13,374 nt of DNA from Paludibacteraceae bacterium (GCA_017542915.1 JAFXWI010000058.1:1-13374); one strand, 5' to 3'. Positions 1-8,900 are shown, numbered from the stretch's first letter. Notes: generated from the sequence alone by a model not told the origin. A program made the numbers and translations.

Positions 1-704
1 ACTTCTATAACAAGACCGAGTTCCTCTTCGAGAAACGATTCTGGTTCTCGGCGTTCGGACACCTCGACACGCGTGTATATAGTGGTATGATCTGGCAGAA
101 AGCGCCGTTCACCAAACTCTATATCCCGAATACCTCAACGAGCATCTTCCTCTCCCTGCGCGGTTTCAACCAGATGAAACCGATGGAGTTCATCATGGAT
201 CAGTACGTGGGTATTCAGCTGACGTATTATTTCAAGGGCTGGATCATGAACCGTATTCCGGGTATCAGCAAACTGAAGCTGCGCGGCGTAATCAGTTTCT
301 CGGGTTTCTACGGCGGGTTGAGCAAGAAGAACAACCCCTATCTGGAGACCGGTTCGGGTCTGTACGACCTGCCGCATACGCCTTGGAAAGACGGAAATAT
401 CGAGAATGCGTTTGACAACAGCGGATATATCCGCGACAGTTACCGCACGACTTCTCCCCTCGGCAAACTGCCGTATATGGAGTTCACCGCGGGATTTGAG
501 AACATCCTCAAGTTCATCCGTATTGACTACATCCGTCGTTTGACCTACAACGACTACGAGCTGCCCTATATGATCCAGAAACGAGACGGAGCAGGCGTGC
601 CGATGTTCGACGAGAACGGCCATCCGGTCATGGTTCACGGACGTAAGAAAATAGGCGCATGGGGTCGTAACGGCGTGAAGATCACTGTGCGAATCGCACT
701 GTAA
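1..704 (+). CDS. DUF5686-family outer membrane protein, C-terminal part (5' end outside window)
   Basis: The reading frame is open from base 3 to the TAA at 702-704 and gives the last 233 residues of a longer protein. It begins FYNKTEFLFEKRFWFSAFGH and continues with many alternating aromatic and polar strands, such as YVGIQLTYYFKGWI and YMEFTAGFENILKFIRIDY. This fits the C-terminal beta-barrel of the DUF5686 family, which usually carries an N-terminal carboxypeptidase-regulatory-like domain and totals roughly 800 residues, so about three quarters would lie to the left. Family members are predicted outer membrane proteins of Bacteroidota with no settled biochemical role. The first ATG in this frame (base 87) is internal: the codons before it continue the same conserved barrel pattern. 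A repeat array begins 5 bases after the stop, and no terminator hairpin is visible. The family call is by recognition of the sequence pattern, not by a search. Confidence 0.8.
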   Translation, partial: FYNKTEFLFEKRFWFSAFGHLDTRVYSGMIWQKAPFTKLYIPNTSTSIFLSLRGFNQMKPMEFIMDQYVGIQLTYYFKGWIMNRIPGISKLKLRGVISFSGFYGGLSKKNNPYLETGSGLYDLPHTPWKDGNIENAFDNSGYIRDSYRTTSPLGKLPYMEFTAGFENILKFIRIDYIRRLTYNDYELPYMIQKRDGAGVPMFDENGHPVMVHGRKKIGAWGRNGVKITVRIAL

Positions 705-709
705 AATTG

Positions 710-751
710 TTGGTCGATAGTCGTTGGTCGATAGTCGTTAGTCGATAGTGA
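710..751. repeat. Heptamer tandem array after the DUF5686 gene
   Basis: Six consecutive heptamers run from 710 to 751: TTGGTCG, ATAGTCG, TTGGTCG, ATAGTCG, TTAGTCG, ATAGTGA. They can equally be read as three 14-base units. The array starts 5 bases after the stop codon of the upstream gene. It is non-coding and has no obvious hairpin. It shares its 7-base period with the array at 1653-1708, but with a different unit. Confidence 0.85.
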
Positions 752-755
752 CAAG

Positions 756-801
756 TCTATTGTCCTTCAGCGAAGCGGTCTATTGTCCTTTAGCAAAGCG
801 G
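756..801. repeat. Two tandem 23-base repeats upstream of the outer membrane protein gene
   Basis: Copy 1 (756-778) and copy 2 (779-801) are directly adjacent and differ at only two positions. Each holds a small inverted repeat: CTTC-AGC-GAAG in copy 1 and CTTT-AGC-AAAG in copy 2. The two differences are complementary, so the 4-base stem is kept in both copies. The array ends 17 bases before the ATG at 819, so it lies in the likely promoter or leader of that gene. No TAnnTTTG promoter is visible in this spacer. Confidence 0.8.
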
Positions 802-818
802 TCAAAAAATATAAGATT

Positions 819-1655
819 ATGAAAAAGATATTTATTATAGTAATGATAGGTCTTGTGGCGTTGGAGATGAACGCACAGACGGCGGTAAGCAATGACAGTA
901 CGAAGTTAGGTATCAAATCGGCTTCGCAGGTTTTGACGGAATGGAATACAGAGCGGATGTTAGACTCCCTCGATCAGGAGAAACTGCCCAAGAAAGTGAC
1001 CTGCGGTATATTGGCCGGAGCTAACCTCAATAACTTCATCATCACCCGTGACCACCACACGATGCACTCCCACATGCGTATCGGTGCGGAGTTAGGCGGG
1101 TTTGTGGATTTCCGGATCACCAAGAATTTCACGATACAACCGCAGGTACTGCTCACGGCGCAGCAGAACCATTTCTCCGTCAAGGACACGCTGAACATCG
1201 CTGCTTCGGACACCACGAACCACCTCTGGTCGTTTGGTATCGATATACCGATCTATTTCCTCGGTCGTTTCGGAAACATGAGACAGGGCTACATACAGTT
1301 CGGCGGTGGTATCTTCACTCACTTCACGTTTGCTTCCAATACCGGTAAGTACAAACCCGTGGATAATCCCTTGCCCTCCGCAGCCAAAGCTCCGGCTTTT
1401 GGTTCTGCCAAGGCTTCTGAAAAACCATTGGAGCGATACGACTACAGCCGTCTCTACACGCTGCATAACAACCATTTCGGTCTATGCGTGCTGGTGGGAT
1501 ATGAGTTCCGGTTCGGTATGCAGATCAATTTCCACTACAAAGTCAGCCTGTCGGATATAGCAGGCTTCTATAGTGAGATGAAAGGTCAGGACATCGCCAA
1601 TGCGCTGATCCTGCCGCAGACCTTCTCACTGACGTTGGGTTATCACTGGAAGTGA
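819..1655 (+). CDS. Secreted outer membrane beta-barrel protein (PorT / OMP_b-brl_2-like)
   Basis: This 278-residue protein is a predicted outer membrane beta-barrel of the kind often annotated as porin family or PorT-like in Bacteroidota. It starts MKKIFIIVMIGLVALEMNAQ, a clear signal peptide with a likely cleavage after NAQ. Later segments alternate hydrophobic and polar residues as barrel strands do (ELGGFVDFRITKNFTIQPQ, YIQFGGGIFTHFTFAS, VGYEFRFGMQINFHY), and the protein ends SLTLGYHWK with an aromatic next to the last residue. An Ala/Pro/Lys-rich stretch at about residues 174-208 looks like a long exposed loop. I chose ATG 819 over the TTG at 783 because the earlier start would put a lysine-rich extension before the signal peptide and would begin inside the 23-base repeat. 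No clear Shine-Dalgarno is seen. The stop TGA is also the first three bases of a heptamer array. The substrate or partner is unknown. Confidence 0.8.
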   Translation: MKKIFIIVMIGLVALEMNAQTAVSNDSTKLGIKSASQVLTEWNTERMLDSLDQEKLPKKVTCGILAGANLNNFIITRDHHTMHSHMRIGAELGGFVDFRITKNFTIQPQVLLTAQQNHFSVKDTLNIAASDTTNHLWSFGIDIPIYFLGRFGNMRQGYIQFGGGIFTHFTFASNTGKYKPVDNPLPSAAKAPAFGSAKASEKPLERYDYSRLYTLHNNHFGLCVLVGYEFRFGMQINFHYKVSLSDIAGFYSEMKGQDIANALILPQTFSLTLGYHWK

Positions 1656-1708
1656 TAGTTGATAGTTGAAAGTTGATAGTTGAAAGTTGAAAGGTTAGAG
1701 GTTAGAGG
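1653..1708. repeat. Eight-copy heptamer array between and across two convergent gene ends
   Basis: Eight uninterrupted 7-base units run from 1653 to 1708: TGATAGT, TGATAGT, TGAAAGT, TGATAGT, TGAAAGT, TGAAAGG, TTAGAGG, TTAGAGG. The TGA of unit 1 is the stop codon of the plus-strand barrel gene. The TTA of unit 7, read on the other strand, is the TAA stop of the gtrA-like gene, whose last residues (SNL) are also encoded by the array. The array replaces any terminator between the two convergent genes; no hairpin is visible. Confidence 0.9.
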
Positions 1709-2153
1709 TGGTTTTCTTGTCTTTTTTGAGACGGAAGACCACTTTTTCGTTGAGGGCGAAGTTGAGCAGACCGGAGAAGCACATCGCCGTCAGGTTACAC
1801 CACAACACGTCCCAACTAAAGAGGCGCTCTAAGAGAAGGAGGATGCACAGACGGATTAAGAAAGCGCCCGTGCAGGAGAGGTTGTACCCCAAATAATGAC
1901 GGAAGAACGACCTCGTGGAGCGCGCCGAGATACGATCTCGCCATACGCCAAAATAGGCGATGACGAAATTCGTAAGTACGGCGAACTCAAAACCGATGAA
2001 AGGAGACAGGATATATTCCCTCCAGTAGCTACCGTCGAGCAGATAGTGCGAACATATCCACAGGACGAACATATCCACCGCCGTGCCCGCGAGCGTAGAA
2101 GCCGCGAACTCGGCGTACCGGAGGCACATATTCCAAAACCCCTTACTTGTCAT
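1695..2153 (-). CDS. GtrA-like polytopic membrane protein
   Basis: The 152-residue product matches the GtrA-like family (PF04138) in size and layout. Four hydrophobic segments lie at about residues 17-37, 50-70, 86-108 and 115-134. Two copies of the family's recurring pattern are visible: NFVIAYFGVW at 62-71 after helix 2 and NFALNEKVVF at 131-140 after helix 4. GtrA proteins sit in the inner membrane and are thought to help move lipid-linked sugars, as in phage O-antigen glucosylation; many bacterial members have no defined substrate. The start at 2153 overlaps the end of the upstream phosphatidyltransferase gene by 11 bases (ATGACAAGTAA), suggesting translational coupling. A second possible start, ATG at 2129 (Met9), has a GGGG-containing ribosome-binding-like stretch before it and would remove the overlap. 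The last codons and the stop fall in the heptamer array. Family confidence is high; the role is unknown. Confidence 0.85.
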   Translation of the reverse strand: MTSKGFWNMCLRYAEFAASTLAGTAVDMFVLWICSHYLLDGSYWREYILSPFIGFEFAVLTNFVIAYFGVWRDRISARSTRSFFRHYLGYNLSCTGAFLIRLCILLLLERLFSWDVLWCNLTAMCFSGLLNFALNEKVVFRLKKDKKTTSNL

Positions 2154-2856
2154 CGTTCTTCTTGATCAACGGATCTTTCTCAGCGAACCAACGTGCGTCG
2201 CTGAAGAAACTATTGAGATAGATAATCGTCAGAATGACTAAGATGATGATACCCGTGATATCCAGTGTGCTGAGCACAAAGGTACGATGGGCAAGCTCCA
2301 CAGTCAGATGATAGGAGGTGAGGAAAGGTACGTACATCAGCAGGATGTTCGCGATCGCGATGATGACGCGGAACTCCGTCGGACCGAGTTTGCCATAGGT
2401 GAGTTTGAACTCACTCTTGATATGCGCATTGATGCTCACATAGACCGTCATAGCCAGATACGCGGAGTAGATCGCCAAGGCGATACTCATGTGCATCAGC
2501 GGCGAGAGACCGGCACCGATGAACATCATTGCCTCGGTGATGGTATCCACGTTATGGTCAATATAATAACCATAAAGCGGACGTTGCTGGTTACGCACGC
2601 GAGCGATGGTACCGTCCAGCGAATCGCCAAACCAGTGTACAAACAGACCCGCTACAGAGAGCCAAAGCCAATAGATACCATACCACGTAAGGGCAAAGCC
2701 CAAACCGCACATAAAGGCACCGATGATACCTACAAAGGTCATCATATCACTGGTCACCCATTTCGGCAGATGATTGCCGAGCCAAACCAGTACTTTCTTT
2801 TCTGACGCATTCAGGATAGATGTCTGAATACGTGTTGATTGTTTCATTTCTGTCAT
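2143..2856 (-). CDS. CDP-alcohol phosphatidyltransferase family protein
   Basis: This is an integral membrane enzyme of the CDP-alcohol phosphatidyltransferase family (PF01066), which transfers a phosphatidyl or similar group from a CDP-alcohol to an acceptor alcohol. The signature is complete: with Met1 at 2856, D78-x2-D81-G82-x2-A85-R86-x9-G96-x3-D100-x3-D104, where the four aspartates bind the metal ions. Several hydrophobic helices surround it, and the protein is 237 residues long. The sequence does not reveal the acceptor, so it cannot be assigned as a serine, glycerophosphate or inositol enzyme. I chose ATG 2856 because AGAGGAA lies just upstream and because a longer frame starting at 2919 would begin upstream of the predicted promoter, inside the terminator hairpin. 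ATG 2847 is a possible alternative. The gtrA-like gene follows with an 11-base overlap, so the two are probably one transcript. Confidence 0.88.
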   Translation of the reverse strand: MTEMKQSTRIQTSILNASEKKVLVWLGNHLPKWVTSDMMTFVGIIGAFMCGLGFALTWYGIYWLWLSVAGLFVHWFGDSLDGTIARVRNQQRPLYGYYIDHNVDTITEAMMFIGAGLSPLMHMSIALAIYSAYLAMTVYVSINAHIKSEFKLTYGKLGPTEFRVIIAIANILLMYVPFLTSYHLTVELAHRTFVLSTLDITGIIILVILTIIYLNSFFSDARWFAEKDPLIKKNDDK

Positions 2857-2888
2857 AGTATTCCTCTTCGAATTTACAAAATCGGCTG

Positions 2889-2920
2889 CAAAGTTACAAA
2901 AAAAATCCCACATACACAAA
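2889..2920 (-). promoter_or_regulatory. Bacteroidota-type promoter for the phosphatidyltransferase-gtrA unit
   Basis: Read on the minus strand, TTTG (2920-2917) is followed after exactly 20 bases by TAACTTTG (2896-2889). This fits the TTTG / TAnnTTTG consensus of the Bacteroidota primary sigma factor with normal spacing. Transcription would start near 2882 and leave a leader of about 25 bases before ATG 2856. The -33 box lies in the loop of the terminator hairpin described separately. Confidence 0.75.
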
Positions 2921-2939
2921 TATACGTGGGATTTTTTTT
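2898..2939 (-). terminator. Intrinsic terminator of the giant gene, symmetric in sequence
   Basis: A perfect 14-base inverted repeat (2898-2911 with 2926-2939) surrounds a 14-base loop. Its core is ATCCCAC/GTGGGAT and its outer part pairs a run of A with a run of T. It starts 23 bases past the stop codon of the giant gene on the minus strand and ends in eight T residues on that strand. Because the A and T runs mirror each other, it could also stop plus-strand transcripts, but no plus-strand gene ends here. Confidence 0.85.
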
Positions 2940-2961
2940 GTTTTTAACGGATATTGACCGT

Positions 2962-5900
2962 TTACGGGAGTGCAATGATCTTACCGGACTTGATGATTTT
3001 GCCTCTTCCTTTGACGAAGGAGTAGAAGTAAATCTGGTTCGGGTTGATGTCCACTAAGACGCCCGCATTCGGGTCTACATCGACGTTGAGGAGCACATCC
3101 TGATCGAAGCCGTCTTGCTCTACCTTGATGGCATTCGGTTCTGCATCCGGTATCATCTCACGGTAGAGCATACGTCCGGTCTGGTCATAGAGGATGAAGG
3201 TCACGTCCTTACGGATCGTTGCTACGAAGAGCTGGCAAGCTCCGGCAACACGGCGGATGAAGACATCCTTCTCGGTAGCGGTGATACCATCGTTGACGGT
3301 CGATTCCTCAAAGTAGATGCGGTACGTACGGTAGTTCTCCGTGTTCTTGTCACGATCCGACTGACAGATGACGAAGGAGGTCTCGTTCACCGATTTCTGG
3401 GTAATGGATACCTCTGCGTTGCCGGACATAGCTACCGCTGTGATCTCGGGACACGAACCGGAACCGTTACGCAGTTTATAGACGTAGTCCATACTATCCG
3501 GACGGAAGTTCGGCAGCTCGACACCATCGAGGTAGATCATCCGGATGAAGTCCACGGTGTCCTTACCGATCTTCTGCTGGATCGAATACATGGATTGCGT
3601 CTTCTCGTCCTGTGCGGTCACTACGATGCGGATCGTACCGTTTGCCTCCACATAGATCGAGTCGGTAGCGAGCGGGTCGCTCTTGGCGTACGCGATCTTC
3701 TCCTTCACGTTGGCAGGAGAGATGAACTGCGAGCTGTCAGAGCCATAGGGGTGCTCGTAGATATAGCTGTATGTGTTGCTCTTGAAGCCCTTGATGAGCG
3801 CGAAGGTCGAGTCGTTGACAGCCATCTTGATCTCGGTGAGGAAAGCATCGTCGTTACGCATGAAGTCGAAGAACAGTTTGTACTCGGCTTCGTCCTCTCC
3901 GTTCGGAGCGATGACGCGTACGGTAACGATCTTCTGCGTCTTCTTGAGGATATCCACAGTGATCACTGTATCTTGCAGCGGATCCTCGAATTCGATAGCC
4001 ATCTCCGGCAGGGCATAGGTCGTGTCACCCGGTACGTACGGCATCTCGATGGTGTAGTCGTACAACTTGGACTGGAAGGCAAAGAGGTCGTACGGCAGTT
4101 GTTTGCCCTTTGCGTCCAAGAGGATGATGTTACGCAACATGGTGACATCCGACTTACGGCGCTCGAAGACGAGGGTATAGACGTTCTGTACAGTCTCCAG
4201 TTCGGCAGTGACGATTATCTCGACGGTGTCGCCGTGCTGGTTATGTTTGACAGATTGGAAGTCCTTAGCCGCTTCGGTTACGTTCGGAACAGGCACACCG
4301 TAGTCGAGTTCGATCTTATAGCTGTTACGCTCGGCATCGAAGTTCGGCAGCGGGTTCTCGTCCACGAAGATCATCTTGAGCGTAGCGTCATCGGAGAGCT
4401 CACGCGGGTAATGAACGGTATAGGTACGCGAGTTACCAGCTGCAGCGGTTACCGTCACTACATGTTTGTAGCCGATGGTCTTCACGCCGTAGTTATCACG
4501 TACTTGGAGGACCTCAATCTTCTGCTTGCCTTCCTCGCCCGGTATCGGGTCAATCACCGGCAGTTCACCATCGAGCGCTACTACCTCAGCAGCCGTCAGT
4601 TTGTACTCATACTCCATGATGTTCGCCTTGAAGTTCGGCAGCGGTTTGCTACCGATGAAGATCATCTGGAGCGTGTCCACATCGGACTTACGGATCGTAT
4701 AAGCGATGGTATAGGTGTTGGAGATGGTGGTGTCCTCTGCCGTTACCTTGATCTGACGAACGAGTTTCTGGGCTACCGGATCGTACTCAACGGTGTCAAT
4801 CGGCGAAACGGTCGGATAGTTATCCGGATCCTGCCAACTGAGATCCGGGAAGGTCTCATCGGCGCCTAACTCGTACGCATAGTAGAAGGTCGTCGGCTTG
4901 TAGCCCGGGAGGGAGTCACGACCCTGATAGATCATATCGAGGGTAGCTACATCTGATTTCTTGACGTTCACAGCGATGGTGTACGTGGATTTATGATTCT
5001 TATCCATCGCATAGTCTTGCGCATAGACGGTGATGGTGATACGTCCCTCGTGGGAGTAGTCCGGCTCATCGTACGTAGCCGCTTCGTCCGCCGTCTCTAC
5101 AGTGATACGCGGCATCTCCTCACCCGACTTCACGTCATATGAATAGAAATAGGTGTTCGGCTCGAAGTCCGCAATGGGCTCGTTGTTGATCTCGATGAGG
5201 CTCAACTGCGAGTTGGTGGACATCGGACGGATGAAACGGAGGACGTAGATATTATGGGTCACACTATCTACTGCCGTTACGTCGAGGAGGATCGAGTCGA
5301 TGTTCAGATGCTCATCGCGTCGATGCTCTATCTCGACGTGCTGACCGTCCATCTTGAGCTGTGCGCTTACTTCCGGCATCTTGGTCGTTGCCGGCAGTTT
5401 GATCTCGTAGTTGTTATTACCACCATCGAAGATGATGTCGCTGTTATAGAGCGGTTCGAAACGATCCATCGAACGTCCGTTGAGGAGGATGTTCGCCAAC
5501 TGCGCATCGTTCGACTGATTGTCCACGTAGATCTCCACGAGGTAATCGGAAGCGGTACCGTCCTCTGCTACCACATGCAAGGTATAGTGGTACTCATGAC
5601 CTGCCTTGAGGGTCTGCACAGTCGTGGTAACCGTCTGGAAGCGGTCATCGGAGGTGTAGTCCACGTTGATGTCGTTGGTAGCGAGCGATACGGAGTAATG
5701 GTGGCGTCCCGGCTCGAAGTGGTCGAGTGCCACACCATTGACCGTGATACCCGTGAGATCAGCACAAGAGCTCTTCTGCGCACGGATAGAGATGGTGTAT
5801 TCGGTGTCGGCGTTCTTGTCTTCGCTCTGTACAGCGATGGTCGTCTCATCACCGTTCAGTTTACCCGGAGTGACGATGATGGTCTGACCGGCTTGTCCGG

Positions 5901-8900
5901 CTACATAAGTGATGTTCGGCATCTTGGGCTGAACGAGTTTAGCACCGGAAGCGGCAGGCAGGGTGACGGTATAGCTGAACTTATCGGGTGCAAAGCCGTC
6001 GATGAGGAGGCTATCCAAGTAGATCGCACTGAGGGTAGCGATGTCGCTCTTCGGATGCGTGATACGTACGCGGTACGTCTGCTGTGCACCGCTCTGAGCG
6101 GTAACGAGGGTCGAATAGAGCACACCGCCGTCCACGAGTTCGAAGGTCGTCACGAGTTTCTGAACCTCTTCCGCAGGCTCGGCTACGATGACGAGCGTTG
6201 AATCTGAAGTCAGTTCATAGTTCAACTCACTCGGGATGAAGTCTTGGTAGTCCTCACCGTTGATGGTGATCATCTTCAGGTTTGCGTTCGTGGACTCATC
6301 GGTCGGATACGACCATGTGTAGATCTTCTCGGTCTCAGGAACTGCCCAAGTCATCTTATCCGAAGCTTGTACGAAGATCACAGAGTCGGTAACTTGTGCG
6401 CGAGTGAAGGTGATGTAGTCCGTTGGTTTGGCAGCCTCTTTCTCGTACGTAGTGCCACCGAAGTCGTTGAGTACATTACCTTTCTGCTCGAACTCGGAGA
6501 TCGTTCCGTTCGGAGTGATGACCGGATCGAGACGGTTGATGGTATAAGTACCGGTGGTAACGCCGTCCTCTGCGGTCACGGTCAGTACGCCGTTGTTGAG
6601 CACGACGGTCTGCAGGTCGCTTTGTTTCTCGAAAGAGATAAGCGGCAGACGGGTTGCGGTGATGTCGTACGTCTTCTGGTCGGGCTTGTACGTGATGCCT
6701 TCGGCAGTGAGCGCCTTGAGGGTCACATCATCGCTGAGTGCGGTCACGAACTTCACGGTATAAACCTTAGCATCACCCTTCTCCGGCGTGACGGTAATGG
6801 TCATGGTGGAGTCGGTCTCGCTATAAGCGGTGGTCACGTGTTGGAGTGACGAACCGGGTATCGGTTGCAGGTCAGGGAGGTTGCGTTGCGACGACGGGAT
6901 GGTGACGGTGTAGCTCGTCGTTGCCGGATTGAAGATATTCAACGTGTCACCGGCAGCAAGAAGTGCGCTCAGCACATTCACCTCATCCAACGGACGTTTA
7001 ACGGTCAGGGTGTAATCGGTATAATCTACACCGTTCTCAGCCCAGTTACGGATGTCTGCGGTGCGGATCTCAAAGTCCGCATCCTTGGTAGGTGCAGCCC
7101 ATACGACATCTTGGGCTTGGTCTGCCACTTCACCGGTGAAGGAGAGAACAGGAAGTTCAACACGCTCCGGATCCGTCAGTGTTGCAGTGAAAGTATTTCC
7201 GGATTTAGTAGCGGTAACCTCATCGACTTTCATCGAAACAAGGGTATGGTTGAAGAGGAACAAAGCTTTATCCACATACATTGTAGCGGATCCTGCCTCC
7301 AAACCATTCTTACCGGACTCCGTTTCATACGAATTCAGAATGACATTCAAACTTTGCGGAATACCTGCCAGCTCATTAGTTTCCATCAAATCTATATCAA
7401 CAGTAGTATAAGATGTTTGCTTAGATGTCGGATATACTATCTCTTGCGTAGAAAGCGAACCTGTCATCTGGTATACGATACGACCATTACCACTAACGGA
7501 AGGCTGCTTATAAGTCACACGGAAAATATCCGGCGAGTTTCGGAAGGTAATACCGCCTGAGACACCAAAGTCCGAACCTGCAGCTACGGAGAAATCATAG
7601 GAAATATTTCCAAGCGTAATATACGCAGGTACGAAACCTCCGAGCGGGAACGCATTGTATTTGGTCTCCATCTTAACAGCAGAATTAGAACCATCCTGCG
7701 TTACCTCATTTCCGGTAGTATATGTTCCGACTAGTGTGAAACTCTTTCCGGCAGTGACATTACCTAATGTATTCCACCCGACAGGTTTCCTTCCTTTGTA
7801 TGCTGCATTCTCCCAATCTGCAAAATCAGTATTTGGCAGCACATCATTGGTATAATAGAACCAAAGATCATAGGTTGTCACTATACTTCCATATGATACC
7901 TCTGCTTGCCAATGCTTCTCATTTTGCTCGAGAACATTGATATCTGCACCCTTATTTACCGTGTAGCGGATAATATGTTTGTTCTCTACCGGAACGATGT
8001 ACGAATATTTATACGGATTGAAGCCAGGCAATGATACACCATTAAGTGTCATAGAGGTAATTACCGCCGGGTTATTTTTCTCCACAGACGGAATGATACG
8101 ATAGACCTCATCGGCTACGGAGTCGTTGTTGGCTTTGACTGTAATGATCGTCGGATCAGTCACTCCACCGGGCTGCACGAAGACGGTCTGCTCGGGGTAC
8201 GATTTCTCGTATGAAATCGTCATGGAACGAGAACCGAACGGCATCTCCACATTGAAATCACGTTGGTCTTTGTCTTTCAGACTGAGGTCTCTATCCAGCT
8301 CATTGATATGGATTGCTGCAAGGATGTTGCGGGTTTTGAGGACCGCGCGTTTAAAAGCAATATTATACGTGCGCGTGTCGCCGTTCTCCGCCGTGATGAT
8401 GATCTGACTTGTCTGACCGATCGGACGGGAAACAACATCTATACGCTGCTCGGGTTCGGCTTTCTCATAGACCATCTTCGGGCACTCGGTAGCCTCGTAC
8501 GGGAGGATGACCTCGTAGTCCGTAGTAGCAGGCTTGAACTTGATCTCTGCGTCCTCGGAATCGAGATAGAGGTCGCCCAAGAAAGTGTTGTTGGATTGAC
8601 GAACAGGGAAAGCGATCGTGTAGTCCTTCTCGGTACCATTTTGTGCCTCCACGTGGATAAGGGTCACACCGTTCGGACGGCTGAAATAAGTGGTGATGGT
8701 CTGGTTCGAGAGCTGACCTATCGGGAAGACGTTCGGCACTACTTGCGTGTTACGCGGTAAGGAGTCGATATAGTTCTCCACCGTCGGGTCGAAGCCTTCG
8801 AGACTCACACCGTTGATGAGGATGTCCGCCAAGAGGGCATTGCTACTCAGCTGACGGGTGTAACGCACGGAATAGGTGTTGCTTGCACCGTTCTCCGCGA

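Noticed and set aside
135..638. A 167-codon minus-strand frame
   Set aside because: It is antisense to the conserved DUF5686 barrel and shows no family likeness.
783..818. TTG start 36 bases upstream for the barrel protein
   Set aside because: It begins inside a 23-base repeat and would place a charged extension before a normal signal peptide.
974..1560. Minus-strand and alternate-frame open stretches inside the barrel gene
   Set aside because: They overlap a protein with a signal peptide and barrel strands, and show no motifs.
1708..2805. Plus-strand frames opposite the gtrA-like and phosphatidyltransferase genes
   Set aside because: They are charged, low-complexity shadows of two proteins with clear family signatures.
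2857..2919. Longer start for the phosphatidyltransferase
   Set aside because: It would begin in the terminator hairpin and upstream of the predicted promoter; ATG 2856 has a ribosome-binding-like sequence.
2839..3057. A 72-codon plus-strand frame across the terminator region
   Set aside because: It crosses the terminator and overlaps the end of the giant gene on the other strand; no support for coding.
3115..4869. A 584-codon plus-strand open frame opposite the giant gene, and other long plus-strand frames up to 12291
   Set aside because: They lie entirely antisense to a gene with clear signal peptide, domains and tail. They translate into Arg/Val/Leu/Asp-rich sequence with no recognisable domain, and arise because the codon use of the repeats avoids TTA, CTA and TCA in that phase.
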